Assembly: GCA_964035795.1 (NCBI GenBank) | Contig: OZ038321.1 | Coordinates: forward strand, 17,499,548-17,563,547 | Reading direction: 5' to 3' | DNA: 64,000 nucleotides | Source: Pterobdella sp. o SKG-2022 | Lineage: Eukaryota > Annelida > Clitellata > Hirudinida > Piscicolidae | Shown: positions 32,381 through 42,500 of the stretch, piece by piece | Position numbering within the stretch: the first letter of the stretch is position 1 | Layout: every line of letters begins with the position of its first letter | Program-made: the position numbers and the translations under genes | The notes under the pieces: generated by a model | Told to the model about the DNA's origin: nothing | What the model saw: only the letters and a program-made list of their open reading frames with translations | The model's database searches: none

Positions 32381-35257
32381 ATGCACCCTCAAAATCCATC
32401 TCCTTTTGTGAAGTTTGGCCTTCTCAATCCCCGTTCCACTCGCAACAAATCCACTCTTATCCTGGACGCGATCTCCACTCACTGTTTCGATATCCTTGCA
32501 TTGACTGAAACGTGGATCCCGGAAGATGCTGACAATGTCACAAAATACGACATTGTTCCCCCAGGTTACCATGTTCTACATTCTCATCGTTCTAGTGGAA
32601 AACGCGGTGGTGGTATTTCTTTGATTTCCTCCAACTCCGTTAAACTGACACTTGTAAAATCTGAAATACACTCTTCCTTTGAAGCATTAACTGCCCAAGC
32701 CTCTTTCCTAACACGTTCCTTAACCATTTCTGTTATTTACCGCCCTCCTAACTCAAGTAATTTTATTCGTGAACTCACAGCTCATCTTTATTTTCTTTCT
32801 TCGACATTCAATCATTTCATAATGGCTGGAGATTTTAATACCCCTAATTGTCATCATCTTGATAATCCCCTTAATATTCTTTTGCGAGAGCACGGTTTGA
32901 TGCAGCATATTAACTTTCCAACTCACAGACTTGGCAATACTCTCGATCTTGTTATCACACCTGCTTCTCTCTCTCATCTTATTTCTGACCCTGTCAGCGA
33001 AATTTTTGAATCTGATCATTTCCTTATTTCGTGCCGTCTTAACCTCGCACGGCCCCACCTTTCACCTCATCGTGTCACTTCTCGGTCTTTCATGAATCTC
33101 AACTTGGCCGGCTTTGGAAAGGATGTCAATTTTATAAGCGATTTACTTATTAATTCTCCAATCTCTAAGGTTGATGACTTTGTTAGTTCCATGGACAAAT
33201 TGTTTCTTTCGCTGATGAATTCTCATGCTCCTTTACGCAGTCATACTTTTCGCCCCAGCTTCCATTCACACTTTCATCTGTCTGAAAATGCTCTCTCTGC
33301 CAAACGCCGAAGAAGGAAAATCGAGAGACAGATATCCAGTCTCCGAAAGCTTTGTGTGCAAGTCCCTGATGATCTTTTACAGGAATTCCGTATTTCACGT
33401 AAACTCGCCCGCGCCGCCATTAACAAGTCACGTGCTGATTATCTTAATCTATCGCTATCTTCAGCGACACCTAACTCCAAAGCCTTTTGGAAAACGGCGA
33501 ACTCCATACTTCACAGGTCTCCTCCACTTCCTCCGCGGACTCCTGCGGAATATGATCTTTTTGTTGAAAACTTTAGCACTTTTTTCAAGACTAAGATTGA
33601 GTTGATTCATAGCTCGCTACCGACCACTAATCTTCCCCGTCAGCCCTCCTTAACTGACAGTGATCAATCAAATCTCTCATTTTTCTCACCTCCTAGTGTT
33701 GATGAAATCATCAAATTGATCAATTCTCTCCCAAATAAATCCTCACCTTTAGATATAATCCCTGTTTTCCTGCTTAAGCAGTTTTCCGGCATCTTTGCCT
33801 CCATTATATGCAAACTTTCGGCTCTTTCCTTTTCACAGGGTATTTTTCCAACTTCATTCAAAACGGCGCAGGTAACCCCTTTACTGAAAAAATATAATCT
33901 AGACCCCATGCAACCATCCAATTATCGTCCTATTTCAAACCTCAGCACCATCTCAAAGATCTTAGAAAGGGTTGTTCTCAAGAGATTATCCTCTCATGTT
34001 TCTGTACTGCGTAACTTCAACCTTTTCCAGTCGGCGTATCGCTCACACCACTCAACGGAAACTGCGCTTTTGTACATCACTGACAGCCTCCGCAATATCT
34101 GTGCTACCGGGTCTGCGGCCGTCTTAGTGTCTTTAGATATTTCAGCAGCTTTTGACACCATTAATCATCCAAATATGCTGCATATCCTTGAAGACTACTT
34201 TCACATTTCTGGCATTGCTTTATCCTGGTTTCAGTCCTATCTTTCCGAACGCAAGCAATTTGTTAAGATAAGCTGCTCTTCCTCTACCCCTGTCTCCCTT
34301 CGTTTTGGTGTTCCTCAAGGTTCTGTTCTTGGGCCCATACTCTTTTCTCTTTATACTTCTCCTATTAGCGAGATCATACAGAAGCACGACGTTCTATATC
34401 ATCAGTTTGCTGATGATATTACCCTCTTTACAGGCGCTTCTTACCTTGATCCTCATCCCAGCCTCACTAAGATATCTGAATGCATCACTGAGCTCAATCT
34501 TTGGTTTTCTAACAATCACCTCATGTTGAATCCTAACAAAAGCGAAGTGATGTTTGTCGGCAGTCCCATACTCCTTTCCAAATCCAATCTTCCCACTGAA
34601 GTAATCTTTGACAGCACTACTCTTTCCGTAACGTCCAAACTGAAGATACTAGGTGTAACTCTTGATTCTAGACTCAACTTTACACACTTTGTCTCTCAGA
34701 TCATACAATCATCCAACTTTCATCTCCATGCGATCAGACAGGCACGCAAGTTCCTACCCTTTGACACTGCCGTTGCTCTGATCATCTCTTTAGTTCTTTC
34801 AAGGATTGATTACTGTAACTCTCTTCTTTGTCGACTCCCGAACTGTCTTATTTCTAAGTTGCAATCTCTCCAAAATCGCGCTGCTAAAACCGCTCTTCAA
34901 GCCGACTACTATTCTTCATCTCACACCTGTCTCGATCGCCTCCATTGGCTGCCGGTCGTACTAAGAGCCCAGTTCAAGTTGCTATGGCTCACGGCTAACA
35001 TCTTATACTTTAATCAGCCAGGTTATTTATATGACCGTCTTTCCATCAGACAGACTTCTGAGTCTCTCAGGTCTTCCAACACTGGTTTATGCCTACATCA
35101 GCCTGTCTCTTCTAAACCTTTCTTACATCGCTCCTTCTCGCATATCGCCCCTCACTTATGGAACTCTCTTCCACTTAATGTCCGTCTTTCACCTTCTTTT
35201 AAAATTTTTCGCAAGCGTTTAAAAACGCATCTTTATAGCCAAATTTCTTTCTCATAG
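32381..35257 (+). CDS. LINE ORF2: EEP endonuclease and reverse transcriptase, 958 aa
   Basis: This ORF nicks target DNA and reverse-transcribes the element's RNA. The EEP endonuclease domain covers about residues 10-220: N at 16, TETW at 42-45, GDFNTP at 150-155, and SDH at 211-213 as the catalytic Asp/His pair. The reverse transcriptase covers about 440-780: YRPISNLSTISK, motif A SLDISAAFD from 584, PQGSVLGP from about 645, and catalytic FADD at 676-679. The C-terminal part has LSRIDYCNSLL, LHWLPV and HLWNSLP, typical of CR1/L2 elements. There is no stop or frameshift and every key catalytic residue I can check is present. GC content is clearly above the neighbouring DNA. A decayed relative sits on the minus strand at 42989-45085. 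Confidence 0.93.
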   Translation: MHPQNPSPFVKFGLLNPRSTRNKSTLILDAISTHCFDILALTETWIPEDADNVTKYDIVPPGYHVLHSHRSSGKRGGGISLISSNSVKLTLVKSEIHSSFEALTAQASFLTRSLTISVIYRPPNSSNFIRELTAHLYFLSSTFNHFIMAGDFNTPNCHHLDNPLNILLREHGLMQHINFPTHRLGNTLDLVITPASLSHLISDPVSEIFESDHFLISCRLNLARPHLSPHRVTSRSFMNLNLAGFGKDVNFISDLLINSPISKVDDFVSSMDKLFLSLMNSHAPLRSHTFRPSFHSHFHLSENALSAKRRRRKIERQISSLRKLCVQVPDDLLQEFRISRKLARAAINKSRADYLNLSLSSATPNSKAFWKTANSILHRSPPLPPRTPAEYDLFVENFSTFFKTKIELIHSSLPTTNLPRQPSLTDSDQSNLSFFSPPSVDEIIKLINSLPNKSSPLDIIPVFLLKQFSGIFASIICKLSALSFSQGIFPTSFKTAQVTPLLKKYNLDPMQPSNYRPISNLSTISKILERVVLKRLSSHVSVLRNFNLFQSAYRSHHSTETALLYITDSLRNICATGSAAVLVSLDISAAFDTINHPNMLHILEDYFHISGIALSWFQSYLSERKQFVKISCSSSTPVSLRFGVPQGSVLGPILFSLYTSPISEIIQKHDVLYHQFADDITLFTGASYLDPHPSLTKISECITELNLWFSNNHLMLNPNKSEVMFVGSPILLSKSNLPTEVIFDSTTLSVTSKLKILGVTLDSRLNFTHFVSQIIQSSNFHLHAIRQARKFLPFDTAVALIISLVLSRIDYCNSLLCRLPNCLISKLQSLQNRAAKTALQADYYSSSHTCLDRLHWLPVVLRAQFKLLWLTANILYFNQPGYLYDRLSIRQTSESLRSSNTGLCLHQPVSSKPFLHRSFSHIAPHLWNSLPLNVRLSPSFKIFRKRLKTHLYSQISFS

Positions 35258-35380
35258 CCCTTCTGATTAGAACAGCGCCTCTGCAGCAAACCTAGTTTGC
35301 AAACTGCGCGCCCTACAAATACAAATACAAAATACAAATACAAATGATGATGGCTATATATAATCATTATCAAATATTTT

Positions 35381-35445
35381 TGAAAACGCTTCTGAAGCAA
35401 ACCTAGTTTGCAAATTATGTGCTTTATGAAAAATAAAAATAGTTA
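35381..35445 (+). repeat. Second, older LINE 3' end
   Basis: CTGAAGCAAACCTAGTTTGC repeats the 3' UTR of the intact LINE (CTGCAGCAAACCTAGTTTGC near 35280), followed by a similar but decayed GTGCTTTATGAAAAAT end. It is a relic of a separate insertion about 40 bases past the tail of the intact copy. Confidence 0.75.
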
Positions 35446-36339
35446 TAAGTTGTTCTCAATTAAGTGCAAGCCACTCCAAGAAATTCTACATTGAAGAACT
35501 TCGTAATGTGCTCTTCATTTTGTGTTGAAAAAATTTAAAAAAATATTTATTCATTTATAATCTTCTTTAGTCAAAGTAAATACTGAAAATTATTTGAACA
35601 CTAAAGGTAATTTTATTAAGTACAATATATGATATATATGGCAATATGATATATATTCATTTATCTAAAAAAAAATTTAATTAGAAAAAAATTCAAAATT
35701 CTTTGAGTTTTCAGTTATTTGTACAAACATTAAACAGTAATATAATATGAACAAGGAAGAGAAGAGAGTAAGAATTCGAAGTAGTTGGCTGTCACCTTTT
35801 CGAGAACTTATCTTAAAGCCACTTGAAGGCTTCAAGTAATTTTATGGCTTTTTTAGTTTATTACATAATTTGATTTTAGTTCTACTTAAATTTTTAACTT
35901 TCAAGCGATGAAAACTACTGTTTCTGATAAGTTCTAAAAATCAACCTTAATAGTAGTTATATAAATTGACACACCCTTTAAAATTGGCTTAAAATAGAAA
36001 GTATTTTTAACTTATTTTTTCAAAATTGAAATCAGTAAGTAATAAAAGTGAATTTTTAAAAATTTATTTAAAATTGATGGGAAATGGGAGTTATATGGGG
36101 TTAAACTTTGATATCACTTTATTAAAATTGAGCACACAAGGAACATACTAAATCAACCAAAGAGAAGATCAATCAGTTCAGTCTTCAGCACTCCTTACCT
36201 TTCTGAATTTTTTTGGTTAAAAGGGCGTTTTGAGAACAAGCACTTCGCGATTACGCAAGAATATTGAATGGCGAGCCTATAGTTCCTGAGCCAATCATAG
36301 AATTTCAAAAAAAAAATGAGAAAAGTAATGAAATAATCA
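35446..36339. other. AT-rich spacer
   Basis: No gene or recognisable repeat is seen. Confidence 0.45.
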
Positions 36340-36640
36340 TTTTTAGAAGTTTTATAAAAAAAACATTTATCAACTAAGAAAGCTTTTTTTAGAATCCATG
36401 AATATTTAAACATTGATACATGAAAATTGATTTGCATACATTTGGATTGATTTATCAGCGTTGAATATCCACATTTAGGGATTTTGGATAGATTTTAAAT
36501 AAAAGGATATTCATTGTGCATAATTTTAATTCTAAAAAAAATAATAAATTCTAACAAAATCCTAACAAAGCATATGATTGGTGCATAGCTGATTGGCTAA
36601 TCTTAAAGCAGTGCTTCGTACATTGGAACTTCTTTAGTTT
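36340..36640 (+). repeat. Dispersed repeat shared with 60.7-61.5 kb
   Basis: Matches the reverse complement of about 61190-61484 over nearly 300 bases, including CATACATTTGGATTGATTTA, ATATTCATTGTGCATAATTT and ATTGGTGCATAGCTGATTGG. There is no ORF. The match continues weakly into the LINE-like piece at 61090-61200. Confidence 0.85.
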
Positions 36641-39235
36641 TGAGATGGTGCAAGCCTAGTCTATGTGAAAATGAGTGTTGGGATTTTTAAAATATTTTCT
36701 TTACACTCTATTGGAGTAATTTACTCTCAAATATGCTCTTAAGTTTTTTTGGAAAATTATTCTATGAGTTTAAAAATCTTTTTCAAATATTGTCTGTGTT
36801 CTTCACGAAAATTTCTAAGTCAAATTGCGTGCATTGTGGTCTGGAATGTCCTTTTCCAACCTGCAGACGATAAAATCATTACTTTGCTATTTTTCATAAA
36901 ATTCGACCGTCAGTACCACAAAATTCAGGTTTTAAGTAAGAATAAGTGCAACGCTCTTTCTTAAATGTAACATTTATGTTTGGACGATGATACTAAAAGC
37001 AAGACAACGTCTTTATTTGACATAAAACTTAAAAAATTTTTTTTTGCTAAAAATTTTAACGTGCCACATGCACAGCTAATGGTTGAAATTAAGGCATATT
37101 ACTAAGCTTCATGCCTGCTCAAATGAAGTGAAATATTCTTTGTATTTAATACAAACTGTATATTTTCGTAAACCGTAAAAAAATTCAATCAATTACTTAA
37201 AAATATGTTTTATCATCATTTAGCATCATATGAAAAAATAATATCAGAAATTAGTAAAAAGGTTTCAAGAAAAAGGATGCTTTAGATAAGAAGGAATGGA
37301 GATGATATTAAAAAAAAATTTTTTTTCAAATAGAGTAAATCTGGTCATCTTTATTATAATGAGATTTAAACTAGATTTCAACTCTCGGTATCTATTATCT
37401 TCTGCCATCATGTAAATGCCTTGAAGGACCGTGCCCAATTTAATGACAGTCATTTCCAGAAAGGTCATCATTTTTTGTCTATTAATTTAATGAATTGATA
37501 AAATTCGTAAGTTAAAGATATCAATAAGTTTCAATTTTAATGGAAATGATTCAAATATAATTTTTTACTATAACAACAAACGCTATGAAATTCCTCGTTG
37601 TGGTCATGAATTATAAACTTGAGAGGTGAGCTGGTACCCGTAATGGTTGAGGCCGTGAGAAAAAGCTTTTATAAATTAAAAAATTATTTTTTGGTTATAT
37701 TAGTCACCATATTTGTTTCGAGCTGAAATGATGAACTTGCCGATCTAAGTAAACATTTCGCAGGCTGAAAATTTTTTTTCTCTTGCAAGTTCATCTTGAA
37801 AAAAGAAAGCCCGCATATGCACGTTTCTTTCTGCATCTTGCATAAGAAAATCTCTTGCGGATGGGAGCACCTATGTTTGGACACTTGAAGTCTTTAGACT
37901 TGCATAAACCTTCTCGATACAATATTATTTATGTTGTAAACTGATAATCTTTCAAAGAAGTTATCTTTTAATATGTTCCTGCGTGGAAAAAATATGTGTA
38001 CATATAATTTATTAATAAGGAATTAAAAAACAATGCGCCATTTTGAAACGCACCGTCCAAATTTTCGTTTGGTTTATAAGTTAGGTTAATAATTAATTAT
38101 TTTTTATATTTTGCTCATAATAATTATTAGCGTGTAATTAGTTTTGAGTTGACCTCTTAAAAGCAAATAAAAAGTTTCAACTTTTTTTTTAACATAAATT
38201 TTTATATTGTCCATCATGTTTGTGATAAAATTCAACTTTCATTTTTCCTTTGAATTTACTTCGCGTTATTCAAAATTCAACATAAAACTTTAAAACAATA
38301 TAAAATTATATGATAATGTTTTTCGTAAATGAAATGTAGATTATCATTTTCCTAAAACACGATAAACAACAACAATGTCAACTAAATAACCCTGAAAAGC
38401 AATCGAGGCTTGCGTGTGCCATTCCAGAAGTAGGCAAAACTTTTTGGAACAGCTGTTTTTAGTTAATCATATTCATCAGTTTAAAATAACAAATATTAAA
38501 TTAGTGAAAAAATGGAAAAAATTTTAGATATTATGTGGTGATATAGTTTAATGATTGCAAAAGTTTTTAAAACTTTCTCAAATATGTTTAATCTGCTTAT
38601 TTAATTTGTGAGATTTTCACCATTTGATAACATTAATGTTAGGCTAAATATTTAATATTTCAAAACCAGATGGCTGCTCAATAAGATGTTTTATTCTTTA
38701 AAGCCATAAACCAGAAAAAATGACTAAAAATAAAAACTGTAAACAGGAATTGCCAAGAGGAATGAAAAAAACCAAAACAGCGCTGTGGAAGCATGGAAGA
38801 GTGTGAAGGAAATAATGACCAAAATCGAAAATCATCCGCCACCATTATTTCATGAAAGTTGAAAGTTTAACATTTAGTAAAAAAAAAAGCTATAGTTTGT
38901 CTTTATCTTAAAATTTTAGCCATTTTGATTCATATAAGCGCCTATTTAGAAAATGACGCTATGCATTTGGTTTTTGCCTGAAATGATTGATAAAATTGCT
39001 AATTTGTATATGGAAATTGCAAATTGTCTGTGATAGACAGTAACACTTCAAAAAAAATTACAAGTTAAAGATATAAAATACCTTATAAGGTATCAAAGTT
39101 CAAATAAAAGTTTTCAATGACTTCATATTTGGTGTGTAGATATTGATGAAAGTACCACACAACATGTTCAATTTAATGCAAAACAGTAAAAGCCATTTTT
39201 ATTCAAATCTATATGATGATATTAAACTTCAAAAA
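36641..39235. other. LRRC40 upstream spacer
   Basis: AT-rich, with no supported gene or repeat. It includes the presumptive LRRC40 promoter region further downstream, with no defensible core element. Confidence 0.45.
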
Positions 39236-39308
39236 CATCAATTGAGAATTTATTTAAAATAAAAGCTATAATTTTCGATAAGTATAGCCTTATCATAAAT
39301 CTTTAGCA
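39236..39308 (-). repeat. Half copy of foldback family A
   Basis: The reverse complement of the 2151 and 3201 copies: CATCAATTG at the outer end, GCTATAATTTTCGATAAG in the middle, then TTATCATAAA up to the dyad edge. It lies about 240 bases upstream of the LRRC40 start codon. Confidence 0.7.
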
Positions 39309-39546
39309 TGATGATATTATATCTATTTAATGCAAAGTATATCTATATGAAAAAAATATATATTTTTGAAAAGCTTTGTTTAAAATAAAAATTTTTACAA
39401 GGTTTTCTCAAATTTAATATACTTTCAAGATTCTCACTCATTTTTCACATTTTTTGTTACTTTTACACATGCTTTACACATAAGTATTTCGATGTAGATT
39501 AGATTTTGGCTTTTATTTTATAAGAGAGAAGAAATCTCTTATCAAA

Positions 39547-42500
39547 ATGAATAAAACAAAAAAATCTGCATTAAATATCAAAAGTTTTAAACAAAATGCC
39601 TTGAAAAACAAGAATATTAATAATAGTAATAGTTTGAAAACAATTCTTAAACAATCAAGAAAGTCCGGAGTTTTGAATTTGTCTGGTAAATGTATAGGGG
39701 AAGGTTTGTATCTTTATAAATTATTTTTTATCACCGTTAAATACAAACTCATTCACTTAAAGTACCCAATGAAGTCTGGAGGATAAATATTGATATTCCT
39801 GAAGAAAGTAAATCAGTCAGTTTGGATAATAGTGAAGATGCTTGGTGGGATCAGGTTGCTAAATTTAAAAAAATTTTTTTCTGATTTATTGAATTTCATC
39901 TTAAGGTTTTAAATTAAATATGAGATATTATTGACAAAATCAAACCTGAAGGTTGATTTAACAAAATTGATTCTGGCTTCAAACTGCCTTACAATTATAT
40001 CTCATGACATCTCACTCCTGTCTGCACTCACAGTTTTGGATGTCAGTATTTTTAAAGAATTTTATAATATATAAATAATTAATGTTTACATAAAAGTTTT
40101 AAATTTAATGAAGTAAATAAAAATCTAATTATACTAATCAAATTTAATTTTATATTAGTAAATTTTCAAATACTTTTGATTTTTTTGAAACATTTTCTAA
40201 TTTATCACTTCCCTTTTATTCCATTTCATAATTAAAACCAGTTGCATGACAATCAATTGAAAACTCTACCAGACTCTCTTGGTCAACTACAAAACATAGT
40301 CAGAATAAATCTGAGGTAAAATTTTATCTGATATCATTTTTTTCTACTGAAATGGTTTATAAAATTGAAAAAAATTTTTAAAATATACTTCTTGATTTAT
40401 GAGAAATTTCTTGAAAAAACTTGTAAAACAAATTTTATTCAACTAAAATTTTCGATAAGTTCAACTTTATAATTTATTAGTAAGTTTATCAAAAATTTTA
40501 GTTGAATAACATTTTTTACAAGTTCTATCAAGAAATTTTTCATAAATCAAGAAATATATTCTATAAATTCAAAATTATCAAGAACATACAATATCTGTTA
40601 AAACTGGAGTTGAAGCAAGATAAAAAGAAATATTAAAAATTTGTTCATCAGTCAAAACTCTCTCATGGATGTTCCTAAAAGTGTCCTCAACCTCACTAAA
40701 CTTAACTCCTTACATCTTCAACGCAATCAAATTACTCACATATCTGATGATATTGCTTCTTTAAATTCCTTGGAAGAATTGGTGGCTTTACGTTATTTTA
40801 TTTCGAGAATTAAAACATTTTTTCGATTATAATTTGGAGAATTTATATATGAATATTTTTGCAGTTGTTGTCCAATAATTGTTTGTCAGAGTTACCTGGC
40901 AGTATAGAGTATTTATCTAGGTTGATAACTCTTGAATTATCTCACAACAAACTCACTACCATTCCTGTGGAACTAACTAGTCTAACAAGTTGAATTCATT
41001 TTATAAATTATTTTTACATTATTTAATAAATTATCTTGGGCCTCCATATTGGATTGCATTCAAATTAGCACTTATACTTGAAGGCTTTTTGTTTTTAAAC
41101 CTGGATACAGCAGGTGTCGAAAAACTGTTATTCTGGTATTGTACTTATTTGGCTCGGTGTATGAAACAATAACAAGGCAAACTATCTAGTAGTATAAATA
41201 TTCTAGACTAATTCTTATCAACCACAGTTATTGGGACATGTACAGCAATATAATCTAGTATATTTAATAATTATTTGTTAAAGTATTATTTCACGCGAAG
41301 CTCTTAAACCTTTTTTTTACTCTGACCTCTAGTCCTTGTTGGGTGCTTCTCATGTTCCCATCAAGACTGTCCAGCTCTACAGGACCTCAGCCGCTCTCAC
41401 GGGGTCGGTCCACAGACTCTCGGGTCCCAGAGTGGTACTTATTTTGGGGCAGATGAAGAGATGAGGTGTGTCATGAGGGTGTGTATGGTAGAGTGGGCAT
41501 GAATGTGAGGGATGAGATTTTGTTGAGGTATGAGAGGACGAAAGGTGAATTGTTTGATCTGAGTTGGGTGAGTGTGGTGGTCTAGGGTGGTTTCAGATTC
41601 ACGAATGGGAAGGGGTTGCTTGTTAAGGATTTTGTTGTCATGAACTATATTTATGTGTATTTTTTTTTATTTGTGAGTGAGAGGTGCTCTGGGAAGGGGG
41701 TATGTTTAAGGTGTAGTTGATGTTGAATGTGGATTGTTTTTTGTACCTGGGGTGGGCTTCTTGTGTGATGAGTGGGTGTAAGAGATGAGTGGGATGGGTG
41801 AAGTTTGGGGAAGTTTTAAAGTAGGAGAATTTTTGTTTCTGAGAGGAGGTGTTGCGTGTTGGTGTCTAGGGTGCAGCCGGGGATCCTTCTCAAGGCTGCG
41901 TTTTGTATTTTGGAGTTTGTTGAGGGAGGTGGATGAGATGATGGTTGACCAGATGGTGTTGGCGTATTCTATGATGGGAAAGAGTAATGCTTTGTATGTG
42001 GTGATGAGTGTTTCCTTGTTTTTTCTACAGTGTGTTGATGTGAGGAGTTTTAAAAGATAGAGTGTTTTTTTTGCTTTTGTGATGGTGTTGCTTGTGTGGG
42101 TGGAGAATTTTAGTTTGGGGTCAAAAGTTAAGCCAAGAATGGTAGGGTTGGAGGTGGTGGGGATGGAAGTGTTGTTGATGTGGATGTTGAGGGGTTTGTT
42201 ATATTCTGAAAAGTTGGGCGTCATGAGTGTTGTGGTTTTGGTAGGGTTGATTTTTAGGTTGTTATTGTGAGCTATGTGTCTATCTCGTTAAGATATGAGA
42301 AGAGGTTTTGGATAGCTGTGTTGGTGTTGGAGTGGGATAATGTTATGGTGATGTCGTCAGCGTTGGTGATGAGGTTGACTGAGTTGATTTGGGGAGAGAA
42401 TGGCTGTGAGGTATATGTTGAGTAGTGTGGGTGTTAGGACGCCCCCTTGGGGAACTCCTGCTTCAATGTTTTTGTGTTTGGATGTTTGTTGTATGAAGTG

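Larger units (their letters stand above)
32070..35345 (+). mobile_element. L2/CR1-like LINE with intact ORF2, 5'-truncated
   Basis: The element starts abruptly inside ORF1 near 32070, contains an intact ORF2 (32381-35257), and ends in a short 3' UTR with TAGTTTGCAAACTGCGCGCC and a tail of ACAAAT-type repeats (35316-35345). Truncation at the 5' end plus a simple repeat tail is the usual outcome of target-primed reverse transcription in the CR1/L2 group. The uninterrupted ORF2 suggests recent insertion. Confidence 0.9.

Noticed and set aside
32753..33921. Minus-strand ORFs under the intact LINE
   Set aside because: Shadows of ORF2 in other frames, with no independent coding features.
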